Assembly: GCF_015206895.1 (NCBI RefSeq)
Contig: NZ_JADEXU010000012.1
Span: forward strand, 1-64,000
Direction: 5' to 3'
DNA from: Nostoc sp. LEGE 12450
GTDB taxonomy: Bacteria > Cyanobacteriota > Cyanobacteriia > Cyanobacteriales > Nostocaceae
DNA: 64,000 nucleotides
Shown here: in pieces, positions 15,650 to 24,704 of the stretch
Numbering within the stretch: position 1 is the first letter of the stretch
Layout of the letters: each line of letters starts with the position of its first letter
The notes under the pieces: model-generated
Told to the model about the DNA's origin: nothing
Databases searched by the model: none
The model's input: the letters and a program-made list of their open reading frames with translations, nothing else
Made by a program: the position numbers and the translations under genes

Positions 15650-16417
15650 ATGAAACGACGACAGTTGATGGGCTATGCTGGGGCGGGGTTGGCCACAGCT
15701 TTAGTTACTACCTTGGGTTCTAAATCTCAAGCTGACGCACAATCTAGCGGTTTATCAGTTCAGTGGTTGGGTCATACTTGCTTTCTTTTTACTGGTGGTG
15801 GTGCAAAAATTCTCGTCAATCCATTTCGGACGGTTGGCTGTACTGCTAAATATCGACTACCAAAAGTTGCAGCAGATTTGGTACTGATTAGCAGTCAATT
15901 GCTGGATGAAGGTGCGGTGGATGTACTACCGGGAAATGCAAAACTCATCTACGAACCAGGAGTTTATGAGTTTAAAGGTATTAAGTTCCAAGGAATTGCC
16001 ATAGACCACGATCGCAAAGGTGGTAAGCAATTTGGCTCAAATACTGCTTGGAGTTGGAAGCAAGGCGGGATTAATATCTTACACTTAGGGGGAGCCGCTG
16101 CACCTATTTCCATTGAGCAAAAAATCTTGATGGGACGACCCGATGTATTATTCATTCCAGTGGGAGGCAGCGCAAAAGCCTACAATGCTCAAGAAGCAAA
16201 GCAGGCTATTCAAGTATTAAATCCCAAGCTGGTGATTCCGACCCATTACCGGACACAGGCGGCTGATGCTGCTAAGTGCGATATTTCACCACTTGATGAT
16301 TTTTTGACCTTAATGCAAGGTACGACAGTGCGGCGTAGCAATGGAGATAGTGTTTCCATTAGCCCTGGCAAATTGCCAGAAAAGAGTGAAATTCAGGTTT
16401 TGACTTACAAGTTTTAA
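15650..16417 (+). CDS. MBL-fold protein with export signal, metal motif lost
   Basis: A 255-residue protein with an RR-containing signal (MKRRQLMGYAGAGLATALVT) suggesting Tat or Sec export and cleavage after QADA. The mature part follows a UlaG-like metallo-beta-lactamase fold: WLGHTCFLF, ILVNPF and a late PTHYR. At the position of the metal motif HxHxDH it reads LISSQLLDEGAVD, so all the metal-binding histidines there are missing. It is therefore probably not a classic hydrolase. It lies three bases after trpG. The fold is fairly secure, the activity unknown. Confidence 0.75.
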   Translation: MKRRQLMGYAGAGLATALVTTLGSKSQADAQSSGLSVQWLGHTCFLFTGGGAKILVNPFRTVGCTAKYRLPKVAADLVLISSQLLDEGAVDVLPGNAKLIYEPGVYEFKGIKFQGIAIDHDRKGGKQFGSNTAWSWKQGGINILHLGGAAAPISIEQKILMGRPDVLFIPVGGSAKAYNAQEAKQAIQVLNPKLVIPTHYRTQAADAAKCDISPLDDFLTLMQGTTVRRSNGDSVSISPGKLPEKSEIQVLTYKF

Positions 16418-16422
16418 GAAGA

Positions 16423-16450
16423 GTAGAGACGCGAAATTTCGCGTCTCTAC
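16423..16450. repeat. 28-bp perfect palindrome after the MBL gene
   Basis: GTAGAGACGCGAAA is followed directly by its reverse complement. It lies six bases after the MBL stop and two bases before a MITE-like element. The GTAGAGACG arm is the same core as in the element and at 20150, 44767 and 49151. Confidence 0.85.
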
Positions 16451-16452
16451 AT

Positions 16453-16544
16453 TAGACATCTCCATAAATTAAATATGCGTTATCCAGAACCCTTGTAGAG
16501 ACGTAGCACTGCTACGTCTCTACATTCTTTTTCGGAGATGTCTA
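16453..16544. mobile_element. MITE-like element, copy 1
   Basis: A 92-bp unit bounded by TAGACATCTCC and GGAGATGTCTA, an 11-bp perfect terminal inverted repeat. A central palindrome is built on GTAGAGACGTAGCA. The outer TA at both ends is consistent with a TA target duplication as made by IS630/Tc1-type transposases. It encodes nothing. A second copy is at 20109. Confidence 0.7.
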
Positions 16545-16552
16545 TTTAGGTT

Positions 16553-17776
16553 TTAGAATGTATACCACTGTGGGCCAAGCTTATCTGCATCACTGATGGG
16601 ATTCTCAACGGCTGTTGTTCCATCTATAGTCCAAATGTTGTCTGAACCTGCGGTTTGATCGCGCCAGTAGATATCGGTCTTACCGTCGCCGTTGAAGTCA
16701 CCAAGAGATGGTGTCAAGGCTGCGTTATTAGTTGGTAAGAAAGCTTCAGTCGCAACTGTTGTACCATCCATCAACCAAGCAGTGTTCGCACCTGTGGTTC
16801 CATTGTGCCAGAAGATATCGGTCTTACCATCACCGTTGAAATCACCAATTTTGGAAGTCCAGGATGAGTCAAGTGTTCCCAAAGCGCCTTCTGTGACTAA
16901 GATGCCTCTCATCGTCCAAACCTTGTTCTCACCTGTTTGAGCGTTTCTCCACAGAATGTCAGTGCTTAAATCGCCGTTGAAATCACCAAGGCTAGCAGTC
17001 CAGGCTGCGTCTTGGGATTGCAGCGCAAATTCAGTCTTTTGGGCACCATCCATAAACCAAGCGCTGTTATCGCCAGTTGTCGCATTGCGCCAGAAAATAT
17101 CGCTCTTGCCATTGCCGTCGAAATCAACAATGGTGGGAGTTAGAGCTGTGTCTGTAGTGTCTAGAACAGTTGCAGTTAGAACTGTGGTGCCATCCATCTC
17201 CCAAATAGCGTTCTCACCGGTTGTAGCATTATGCCAGAAGATATCGGTTTTGCGATCGCCATTGAAATCCCCAATCTGAGGACTCCAGGCTGCATCAACG
17301 CTAGATAGAGCAGCCGCAGAACCAACTCTAGTTCCATCCATCAACACAATGCTGTTCTCACCGGTTGTCTTATTGCGTAATAAGAAGTCGGTTTTACCAT
17401 CAGCATTGAAATCAGCAATTTTGTAATCATAGGCGGATAGGTCAAATTGACCCAAAGATCCCTGTTCGACAACTTTTGTGCCATCCATCAACCGAATGAT
17501 AATTTCACCGGTTGTAGAATCAACCCAAACTTTATCTGTTTTACCATCACCGTTGAAGTCAGGAACAATCGCCGCACTGGTTAAGTAAGGATTAGGATTA
17601 GGATTTGCTGACACCACCGCAGATTGTTGTGGTTGGTAGGAACTCTTACTCCCCGAAAACGAATTATAATTTGGAGTATTTATGCTATCAAGAGGAGATG
17701 ATAATGCTTGTATTTTTTCAGAAGTTTGTGTCCATTGTGCATTCAAAGTTTTTGAAGTATTTTGAGTTCCAAACAT
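16553..17776 (-). CDS. FG-GAP/VCBS repeat beta-propeller protein
   Basis: A 407-residue protein with a low-complexity N-terminus (about 1-65, rich in S, N, Q and P) and about seven repeats of roughly 47 residues, each with a calcium-type loop such as DFNGDGKTDIFWHN and a following GxNxxWxMDGT strand. Seven repeats should close into an integrin-alpha-like beta-propeller. Such proteins are usually extracellular, yet no N-terminal signal peptide is visible, so export would need another route. The repeats are very similar to one another, indicating recent internal duplication. The ligand is unknown. A MITE-like element lies eight bases beyond its 3' end. Confidence 0.85.
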   Translation of the reverse strand: MFGTQNTSKTLNAQWTQTSEKIQALSSPLDSINTPNYNSFSGSKSSYQPQQSAVVSANPNPNPYLTSAAIVPDFNGDGKTDKVWVDSTTGEIIIRLMDGTKVVEQGSLGQFDLSAYDYKIADFNADGKTDFLLRNKTTGENSIVLMDGTRVGSAAALSSVDAAWSPQIGDFNGDRKTDIFWHNATTGENAIWEMDGTTVLTATVLDTTDTALTPTIVDFDGNGKSDIFWRNATTGDNSAWFMDGAQKTEFALQSQDAAWTASLGDFNGDLSTDILWRNAQTGENKVWTMRGILVTEGALGTLDSSWTSKIGDFNGDGKTDIFWHNGTTGANTAWLMDGTTVATEAFLPTNNAALTPSLGDFNGDGKTDIYWRDQTAGSDNIWTIDGTTAVENPISDADKLGPQWYTF

Positions 17777-18727
17777 GGTGTGTTTTTATGATTGGTTGTC
17801 ATATTTTTTTAACTTTTTTTTGAAGACGCTTTCTGTAACGAAATAACATTTTCCAGGGTTTCCAGATTTCTTTATAACTATTTTTTATTTATTAATATCA
17901 TTGTTTGAAGATAAATCTTTGTTTGTTTTAAATGATAACTATAAAATTTTCAAGTCCTATATAAACAATTACAAAATTCTTTTCGTTCATTCTGTATATG
18001 ATGATTTACAGATAAAGCTTTATTGCTTTATCTGTTTTCTTTGACATTAAAAATTTTTATCAAAATTCTACTTATATCTTTAACGGTTAATTAGCCAGGT
18101 AAAAAGTATTCACACTACACTATAGGACTAATATTTGATTGCCTAAAATAACTCTGTACAACTCAAAAATTATTCTTGACTATTGCCTCTTGCCTGCCCA
18201 GTATGGCTACGCCACGCTGCGCGTGAATTTCTCAATTGTTTGCGGAATCACTACTATTTTTTATTTTGTGGAATAGCTCTAGATGTCTGCTTAATTTATT
18301 CAACTGCACCAGCAGGTAATTGCACGCCAAGTTATGAGAAATTAGTATATGTAAATACCACGAATTCATCTTTATTAACCACGTAAGCGATCGCTTTTAT
18401 TGCTGTGGGTTGAACAGACATATTCTTTACAGCGTGTTGTGGAATTTATTAACTACCAAAAGTGATATAGAATAAGGCGTTAAAAATAATTTATTTTTTT
18501 ATGAATATACTCAATTATTCGATAACAACAATATTTACGAGTTATTTCAAAATTAGGAAATCTGGGTATTTCAAGATAATTGATTATTCTCCAACGATTT
18601 ATGACTTGAGTGGAAACAAATATTGGTTAGAATAACTTAGATTAGCAACTATTAAGAGGCCTGAACTGTGCATCTATCGGTTGTTAGAGGTGTAAAATAA
18701 TACAATATTTTCATAAAAACATCAGCT
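17777..18727. other. Long AT-rich intergenic region
   Basis: About 950 bases without a convincing gene; a 67-codon open frame at 18183-18386 has no ribosome site and no protein-like features. It contains a hairpin with a T-tail at 18008-18039 and a CTTGCCTGCCCAGTAT dispersed repeat near 18188. The promoter of the FG-GAP gene should lie at its left end. Confidence 0.5.
18008..18039 (+). terminator. Orphan hairpin with T-tail
   Basis: ACAGATAAAG and CTTTATCTGT form a 10-bp stem with an 8-base loop, followed by TTTTCTTT. No annotated plus-strand gene ends nearby, so it could end an unrecognised small transcript. Confidence 0.4.
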
Positions 18728-20038
18728 ATGCAAGCAGAATATCGGCAGCGTCGTGAGCAGTTAATGGCAAAAATTGGTGATGGCACTGCTATTTTTCGCA
18801 GTGCGCCAATGGCAGTGATGCACAACGATGTCGAGTATGTTTATCGCCAAGACAGTGATTTTTTCTACCTGACTGGTTTTAACGAACCACAGGCAGTAGC
18901 AGTGTTAGCGCCGCATCATTCAGAACATCGGTTTGTGCTGTTTGTCCAACCGAAGGATCGCGAAAAGGAAGTATGGACTGGTTATCTTTGTGGGGTAGAT
19001 GCAGCCAAGGAAATTTATGGTGCTGATGAAGCGTACCCCATTAGCGAGTTAGATGAAAAGTTGCCGCAGTATTTGGAAAAAGCCAGCCGCATTTACTATC
19101 ACTTAGGACGCGATCGCAATTTTAATGATCAAATCCTGCGACATTACCAAAGTTTACTGCGGACTTATCCTAAACGCGGTACTGGGCCGATCGCTATTGA
19201 AGATACTGGCCCTGTTCTCAACAGCATGAGACTAATTAAAAGTGAAGCTGAGTTGGGGTTAATGCGTCAAGCGGTTGCGATCGCCACTGAAGCACACAAT
19301 TACGCCCAAGAAATCACCGCACCTGGACGTTATGAGTACGAAATTCAGGCGGAGATGGAACGCATCTTTCGAGTCCGGGGTGGAATGGGGCCAGCTTATC
19401 CTTCGATTGTGGCTTCTGGCGTGAATGCTTGCGTACTGCATTACATTGAAAATAATCGTCAAATGCAGGATGGAGAACTACTGCTAATTGATGCCGGTTG
19501 TGCCTACGGTTATTACAACTCTGATATTACCCGGACATTTCCTGTAGGGGGTAAATTTACGCCTGAACAAAAGACGCTGTATGAGATTGTTTTGGAAGCG
19601 CAAAAACAAGCGATCGCTCAAGTAAAACCAGGTAATCCCTTCAAATTAGTTCACGATACAGCAGTGCGCGTTATCACTGAAGGTTTAGTTGAACTTGGCA
19701 TTCTCAAAGGTGAAATTGATAAGTTAATTGAAGAAGAGAAATATAAGCCATATTATATGCACCGCACCAGTCATTGGTTAGGTTTGGATGTTCATGATGT
19801 GGGAGTTTACCAGCACGGTGAAGACAAACCGCAGATTTTACAACCAGGCCAAATTTTGACAGTGGAACCGGGATTATATATTGTGCCTGACACCAAACTA
19901 GCAGAAGACCAGCCACAGACTGATCCTCGATGGGTTGGCATTGGTATTCGGATTGAGGATGATGTGTTAGTTACACCTGATGGACATGAGGTGTTAACTG
20001 CGGGAGTTCCCAAGGCAGTGGATGAACTGGAAAGTTGA
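18728..20038 (+). CDS. pepP: Xaa-Pro aminopeptidase (M24B family)
   Basis: Aminopeptidase P removes N-terminal residues preceding proline. The N-terminal creatinase-like domain (1-170) is followed by a pita-bread catalytic domain. Metal ligands are visible as D in LLLIDAGCAYG, D in NSDITRTFP, H in HWLGLDVHD, E in TVEPGLYI and E in IRIEDDVLV. Length (436 residues) matches bacterial PepP. The ATG start is preceded by a weak ribosome site. It is a single gene, and a perfect palindrome and a MITE-like element follow its stop. Confidence 0.93.
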   Translation: MQAEYRQRREQLMAKIGDGTAIFRSAPMAVMHNDVEYVYRQDSDFFYLTGFNEPQAVAVLAPHHSEHRFVLFVQPKDREKEVWTGYLCGVDAAKEIYGADEAYPISELDEKLPQYLEKASRIYYHLGRDRNFNDQILRHYQSLLRTYPKRGTGPIAIEDTGPVLNSMRLIKSEAELGLMRQAVAIATEAHNYAQEITAPGRYEYEIQAEMERIFRVRGGMGPAYPSIVASGVNACVLHYIENNRQMQDGELLLIDAGCAYGYYNSDITRTFPVGGKFTPEQKTLYEIVLEAQKQAIAQVKPGNPFKLVHDTAVRVITEGLVELGILKGEIDKLIEEEKYKPYYMHRTSHWLGLDVHDVGVYQHGEDKPQILQPGQILTVEPGLYIVPDTKLAEDQPQTDPRWVGIGIRIEDDVLVTPDGHEVLTAGVPKAVDELES

Positions 20039-20080
20039 ACGAGGCAGGAGGTGGGAGCCAACGGATAAATTTCTTACAAG

Positions 20081-20108
20081 ATGGATAAATGCGATCGCAT
20101 TTATCCAT
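20081..20108. repeat. 28-bp perfect palindrome centred on a HIP1 site
   Basis: ATGGATAAATGCGA is followed directly by its reverse complement, so GCGATCGC is exactly at the centre. It begins 43 bases after the pepP stop and may act as a transcript-end hairpin. MITE copy 2 starts at the very next base. Confidence 0.8.
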
Positions 20109-20201
20109 TAGACATCTCCAGAAATTAATTCTACGTTACCTGAAACCCTTGTAGAGACGTTGCAATGCAACGTCTCTACATTCATTTTCACCAGATGTCT
20201 A
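20109..20201. mobile_element. MITE-like element, copy 2
   Basis: A 93-bp unit matching copy 1 at 16453: TAGACATCTCC at the left, AGATGTCTA at the right, and a central palindrome built on GTAGAGACGTTGCA. The right end carries mismatches (CCAGATGTCTA). No coding capacity. Confidence 0.7.
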
Positions 20202-20202
20202 T

Positions 20203-20403
20203 TCTTCAGTTAAAAGCTCAATTATTGCCAGTAGCAGTGAAGATCAGACCATGCGCTTATGGAATGTCGAAACAGGTGAATGTCTGAAAATGCTCAGAAC
20301 TCCTAGAATTTATGAAGGTATGAATATTACAGGGGTCGTTGGTTTGATCGAATCTGTGCGATCGTTACTTTTAGCATTAAGAGCGATCGCAGAAAGTTTT
20401 TAA
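20203..20403 (+). pseudogene. Relic of a WD40-repeat protein (3' end only)
   Basis: The frame reads SSIIASSSEDQTMRLWNVET, then ECLKMLRTPRIYEGMNIT and GVVGL before a stop at 20401. This is the last WD40 blade and the conserved tail of cyanobacterial WD40/NB-ARC-type proteins. It has no start codon and begins directly at the end of MITE copy 2, so the upstream part is gone. Confidence 0.75.
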
Positions 20404-20404
20404 A

Positions 20405-20950
20405 TCAAGAACAACCCTCAACAAATTCAACTTCTGGTAGTTTACCTGACCGAAACTCAGTAACACGCTTACCGTCAGTCTCGAAAATAACGCGATAGTT
20501 CTGGTCAGCACGGTCTTTCGGGATAAATGTCAAATAGTGTCCGCCTTGGACATATTTATGAGGTGTGACTTTAATTTGTCCTGGGTAAAGAGACTTGATT
20601 TGCGCTTCGGTGTCGCCAATTTTTGCACCTTTGAGGGTAGTAATCTGGGTATTCTGCCGCACATCTACTCTAGAAATACGACCTTTTGTAACCATGAATG
20701 AAAGATTGTTGGGTTCATTTTGTGGCTTAACATAGTAGCAATTGTTATTGGGTGGATCGCCCACTAACTTAGTACTAGCAGCCTTTGCCGCTTGAGAAAC
20801 AGTCATCCCAACTCGTACTGCACCGATTCCATTGATAAACAGTTTTGCCTGATTTGTCAGTTTCGCCTGTGCTACAACTGTGCCGACAGTTAGAGAAGAA
20901 ACTACCAATGTTAAGGAAGCAAGAGTCAATAATTTAACTTTATTATTCAT
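20405..20950 (-). CDS. Exported protein of unknown function
   Basis: A 181-residue protein with a clear Sec signal (hydrophobic stretch LLTLASLTLVVSSLTVGTVV, cleavage after VAQA). The mature part contains GIGAVRVGMTVSQAAKAA and two cysteines (NNNCYYV and the C-terminal EGCS) that could form a disulphide. The GxxxVRxGMT pattern resembles small secreted proteins common in cyanobacteria, but I do not recognise a named family. It starts 64 bases beyond the end of the ADP-ribosylglycohydrolase gene on the same strand, so co-transcription is possible. Confidence 0.75.
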   Translation of the reverse strand: MNNKVKLLTLASLTLVVSSLTVGTVVAQAKLTNQAKLFINGIGAVRVGMTVSQAAKAASTKLVGDPPNNNCYYVKPQNEPNNLSFMVTKGRISRVDVRQNTQITTLKGAKIGDTEAQIKSLYPGQIKVTPHKYVQGGHYLTFIPKDRADQNYRVIFETDGKRVTEFRSGKLPEVEFVEGCS

Positions 20951-21014
20951 AAATTGTGGGAATAAAAGTAGATAGATTTTTGTATACAGTACCTATGCTA
21001 CCAATTTCAGATTT

Positions 21015-22274
21015 TCAATTTTTTGACTGGCGAAATTCTGATATTACTTCAATCAAACCAACGATATTACAGTTAAACTCAGGTAAATCTTCCGCAGGTA
21101 TCCAATATTCCTGATGTATAGAACCGCCTACAGTTTTTACGGAGTAGCGACTTAAAAACTCTGCACGCACCTGAAAACGTGTTACATAGCCGATGTATCC
21201 TGTGTCAGTACTTGTGGCATTCCAGTTACGAGCAATTTGTGCGGCGTATTCTTCGTTAAGTACCGGGTAGAAAATAGGCTGTTCAGGTAGTCGAGGAGGA
21301 AATTCGCGATCGCCACTTTCTTTAATCAAAGCCAGTTCTTTTGGCCCAGTAGGACGGAAGAGTGTGATTGTTTCTTGCTCATGGTTAGGCAAAGGTTCTC
21401 GTGCTTGCAGCCATGCCGTGGGAATACCTTCTACACCTGTAGATACCGCCACAATACCACCCGCGATCGCACAAGTAGTATCTCTATCTCCCAAGCCACT
21501 TACAGTTAACCACAGTGCTTCTTCGTAGTTGTCAAGATGTTGGGCAGCACACCACAGAGCAAAGGGGACTGTATCTTGTGCTGAGACATGAGTTCCATTT
21601 CCTAAGATTGCCGTTGCTGATTGCACTGATGTGTTTTCCGGCAAATTCACAGCCTGATGAATTTTTGCACTTACCTCACTTTCTGGAACATAAGGTAAGA
21701 CAAGGTTGAGAAAATCTTCTTTGCTGGGTAAAGAATCTTTGAGTCTCCACGCCCAAGCAGCAGCAATTGCTACAGCAATAGCACCTGCGATCGCTTCTCG
21801 ATGAGTATGAGTGATTTCAGCGCTGGCTTGTGCTTGCTTGACAACTAAATCCAAATCTTCGGCAAAGAACGCCCCTATTGGTGCAACGCGCATCGCTGCT
21901 CCATTTCCATAAGAACCTTGTCCGTTAAACAGACTACTTGCCAATTCCTGCCAAGATTCGCCATTGCGTATTTGCATTAATAGCCTGTGCATTGCTGGAC
22001 CATAACCCCGTTCGCTGTCGTATTGTTTGGCAAAGCTTTCTGCCAGATAATCTTGGTTAATTTCCCCGTATTTTTGGAGAATAGATACAATCGAGAGCGC
22101 CATCTGGGTATCGTCAGTGTAGTACCAAGGTGATGCAGGGATAGCACGGGCGACAATCAAACTTTCTGCCACATCTGGATGGAGAAAAAATCGCTCTCCA
22201 AAAGCATCACCCACCGATAGACCTTCAAGGGAATTTTGAGCGCAAACGAGTCGAGGATCTTTTGTTGTTGGCAC
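21015..22274 (-). CDS. ADP-ribosylglycohydrolase family protein with C-terminal extension
   Basis: A DraG/ARH-type hydrolase that removes ADP-ribose from proteins or small molecules. Metal-binding motifs are GLSVGDAFGERFF at the N-terminus, YYTDDTQMAL (around residues 52-61) and GLGDRDTTCAIAGGIV (around 256-271). The ARH domain should end near residue 300. The remaining 115 or so residues, with IARNWNATSTDTGYIGYVTR and an acidic end, are not part of the core fold and are unassigned. The 419-residue length is therefore longer than DraG (about 300). In bacteria such enzymes often counter ADP-ribosyltransferases, but no transferase gene is next to it. Confidence 0.88.
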   Translation of the reverse strand: MPTTKDPRLVCAQNSLEGLSVGDAFGERFFLHPDVAESLIVARAIPASPWYYTDDTQMALSIVSILQKYGEINQDYLAESFAKQYDSERGYGPAMHRLLMQIRNGESWQELASSLFNGQGSYGNGAAMRVAPIGAFFAEDLDLVVKQAQASAEITHTHREAIAGAIAVAIAAAWAWRLKDSLPSKEDFLNLVLPYVPESEVSAKIHQAVNLPENTSVQSATAILGNGTHVSAQDTVPFALWCAAQHLDNYEEALWLTVSGLGDRDTTCAIAGGIVAVSTGVEGIPTAWLQAREPLPNHEQETITLFRPTGPKELALIKESGDREFPPRLPEQPIFYPVLNEEYAAQIARNWNATSTDTGYIGYVTRFQVRAEFLSRYSVKTVGGSIHQEYWIPAEDLPEFNCNIVGLIEVISEFRQSKN

Positions 22275-22324
22275 AATTCCTTCCTAGACTAAAAATTGAT
22301 GTAGTATTCTGTATTATAAAATTT

Positions 22325-22361
22325 ACAAAAAATAATGGGGATAGCTAACACCATCCCCATT
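22325..22361 (-). terminator. Terminator of ftsH
   Basis: On the minus strand, AATGGGGAT and ATCCCCATT form a 9-bp stem with a 10-base loop, followed by a run of T residues, 38 bases after the ftsH stop. Confidence 0.8.
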
Positions 22362-22398
22362 TAAATTGACCAGTAGCTCAAGATTTTTCTTTAAGAGC

Positions 22399-24285
22399 TT
22401 ACAGTTGCGGTACGTACTGCTGTTTTTCAGGTACTTCAGCGTACTCAGCCACAATCTGGCGGAATTCTTCGCCGTCAATGGTTTCTTTTTCGATGAGCAA
22501 GTCGACTAAGCGATCGGTGACAGTGCGATGGTCGCGGACAATTTTCTTCGCGTTTTCGTAGCATTCTTCCACGATCGCTCGCACTTGTCCATCAATGCGA
22601 GAGGCGATAGATTCGGAATACTCAGATCGAGTTGTCCAGTCACGACCCAAGAATACTTCACCCTGCTGGCTTTCCAACGATAGTGGCCCTAAATCGGACA
22701 TCCCGAACCGAGTCACCATTTGCCGTGCCATTCCCGATAACTGCTGCAAGTCTCCACCAGCACCAGTGGTAACTTCGGCAGCCCCAAAAATTACTTCCTC
22801 AGCAGCGCGACCGCCCAAAGCACCAGTAATTCTGGCTTTCAACTGAGAACGAGAAATTAATCCTTGTTCTTCGTTGGGAGTAAACCAAGTCAAACCCTGT
22901 GCTTGTCCTCTTGGAATCAAGGTAACTTTCTGCACTGGGTCATGGTCTTTTAACAAAGTTCCCACTAAGGCGTGTCCAATTTCGTGGTATGCAATTAAGC
23001 GCTTGCTCTTGCTATCCACCAAAGGAGTACCTTCCATCCCCGCAACTACCCGATCCACCGCGTCATCAATTTCGCGGAGGGTGATAGCTTCTTTGCGTCT
23101 TCTAGCAGTCAAAATTGCCGCTTCGTTGAGCAAGTTAGCTAAATCAGCACCAGTGAATCCAGGAGTGCGGCGAGCGATCGCATCTAAAGATACGCTAGAG
23201 TCTAGTTTCTTGTTGCGTGAATGGACTTCCAAGATTTCCAAACGCCCTTTAATATCGGGTGCATCAACTGTTACTTGTCGGTCAAAGCGACCGGGACGTA
23301 ACAAAGCTGAGTCTAGTACGTCGGGACGGTTGGTAGCAGCAATAATAATGATGCCTGTGTTACCTTCAAACCCGTCCATTTCAGTGAGCAACTGGTTGAG
23401 GGTTTGCTCTCTCTCGTCGTTACCGCCGCCGATACCAGCGCCCCGTTGCCGTCCTACTGCGTCGATTTCATCGATGAAGATAATACAAGGGGCGTTGTCT
23501 TTGGCTTTCTTGAACAAATCGCGGACACGGGATGCACCCACACCAACGAACATTTCTACAAATTCCGAACCGGAAATACTGAAGAAAGGTACGCCTGCTT
23601 CGCCTGCGATCGCTTTTGCTAATAAAGTTTTACCAGTTCCAGGAGGCCCAACTAACAGCACTCCCTTGGGAATCCGTGCGCCTACAGCAGTAAATCTTTC
23701 TGGCTGTTTCAGGAAAGTGACGACTTCTTGTAGTTCTTCCTTAGCTTCTTCAATACCCGCTACGTCATCAAATTTAACCCCGGTTTTCGCCTCCATTTGG
23801 AAACGCGCCTTAGATTTGCCGAAGTTCATCGCTTGACCTGGCCCGCCGGGAAGGTTGCTAGAACGCCGGAACAAAAAGAACAACCCAGTAATCAATAAAA
23901 CTGGAAATACGAGATTGCCCAACAATCCCCAGATTGCGCCATCATTCCGCATGGGGTGAGCATCAAAACTAATATCTTTTTCTTTGAGCTTGCTGATTAA
24001 CTCAGGAGCGTTAACAGGCAAATCCACCCGCCACCTTTGGATGCGATTTTCGATGTCTGGATCGCGGGCTTCGATAATAGCTGTCCTACCGCCTTCGTAG
24101 AGGTCAACACTGCTGACGCGATCGCCGTCCAAGTATTCTAGAAAGCGACCATAAGTCATGCGGGTATTGGCTGCATTCTTGCTCATATCAGTAGGAGCGC
24201 CTGCAAAGGCCCCTTGCCAGAAGAAAAAGCCAATTACCAAAGCCGGCAATGTCCAGAGTACTACGACTTTCCAAGAGAATTTCAT
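22399..24285 (-). CDS. ftsH: ATP-dependent zinc metalloprotease FtsH
   Basis: A membrane-anchored AAA+ protease that degrades damaged membrane proteins, in cyanobacteria including photosystem II D1. Two transmembrane segments (about residues 7-27 and 118-138) flank a lumenal/periplasmic loop. The Walker A motif GPPGTGKT is at about 213-220, with [13 protein letters not shown] as Walker B and the SRH region after it. The zinc motif HEIGH is at 434-438. At 628 residues it fits the cyanobacterial FtsH2/FtsH3 size. Cyanobacteria have several ftsH genes and I cannot say which this is. Confidence 0.97.
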   Translation of the reverse strand: MKFSWKVVVLWTLPALVIGFFFWQGAFAGAPTDMSKNAANTRMTYGRFLEYLDGDRVSSVDLYEGGRTAIIEARDPDIENRIQRWRVDLPVNAPELISKLKEKDISFDAHPMRNDGAIWGLLGNLVFPVLLITGLFFLFRRSSNLPGGPGQAMNFGKSKARFQMEAKTGVKFDDVAGIEEAKEELQEVVTFLKQPERFTAVGARIPKGVLLVGPPGTGKTLLAKAIAGEAGVPFFSISGSEFVEMFVGVGASRVRDLFKKAKDNAPCIIFIDEIDAVGRQRGAGIGGGNDEREQTLNQLLTEMDGFEGNTGIIIIAATNRPDVLDSALLRPGRFDRQVTVDAPDIKGRLEILEVHSRNKKLDSSVSLDAIARRTPGFTGADLANLLNEAAILTARRRKEAITLREIDDAVDRVVAGMEGTPLVDSKSKRLIAYHEIGHALVGTLLKDHDPVQKVTLIPRGQAQGLTWFTPNEEQGLISRSQLKARITGALGGRAAEEVIFGAAEVTTGAGGDLQQLSGMARQMVTRFGMSDLGPLSLESQQGEVFLGRDWTTRSEYSESIASRIDGQVRAIVEECYENAKKIVRDHRTVTDRLVDLLIEKETIDGEEFRQIVAEYAEVPEKQQYVPQL

Positions 24286-24704
24286 CTTAATTTGCCTCTA
24301 GATGCCTATACAATTCATTAGCTCTAGTAACCAAGTGTTCATCACTCTGTCACTTTAAGCTGTTAAACGGATGTTTATAAATCCATTTTGTTTAATTTGA
24401 TCTCTTATATGCACTGTCATAAGGCAATTAGAGCATTATGGCGATGCCAACAAGAATCTTAATCAAAGTTAACTTAATTTTAATACAAAATCGCACGAGA
24501 AAAGGGAGCGCAACGAGATGCAAAGCCACGGAGGATTTCTCCACAACGCTCCTCATGTCGTTTCAACCCCTCACAATCATCTATTTAGGGAGACTAGGGA
24601 AGAGGCAGGGGAGCAGGGAGCAGGGGGCAAGGGGGAGAATAAAAATTACCTTTTATCCCCTCTGCATTCTTCCCCCTGCCCCTCTGCCTCTTCTGCCCAA
24701 TACC
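24286..24704. other. ftsH upstream region and G/C-skewed low-complexity tract
   Basis: About 420 bases. The ftsH promoter should lie at the left end. At 24600-24700 a purine-rich tract of GGGGAGCAGGGAGCAGGGGG type is followed by a complementary CCCCTGCCCCTCTGCC tract, so the transcript could form a long imperfect stem. No gene seen. Confidence 0.5.

Noticed and set aside
16692-17279. Open frames of 82 and 107 codons on the plus strand
   Set aside because: They are antisense to the repetitive FG-GAP gene; their internal repetition only mirrors that gene's repeats.
18183-18386. 67-codon frame in the long AT-rich gap
   Set aside because: It overlaps a dispersed repeat and has no ribosome site or family features.
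22874-23836. 320-codon open frame on the plus strand
   Set aside because: It lies antisense to the highly conserved ftsH, and its composition (serine/proline-rich, no motif) is that of a shadow frame.
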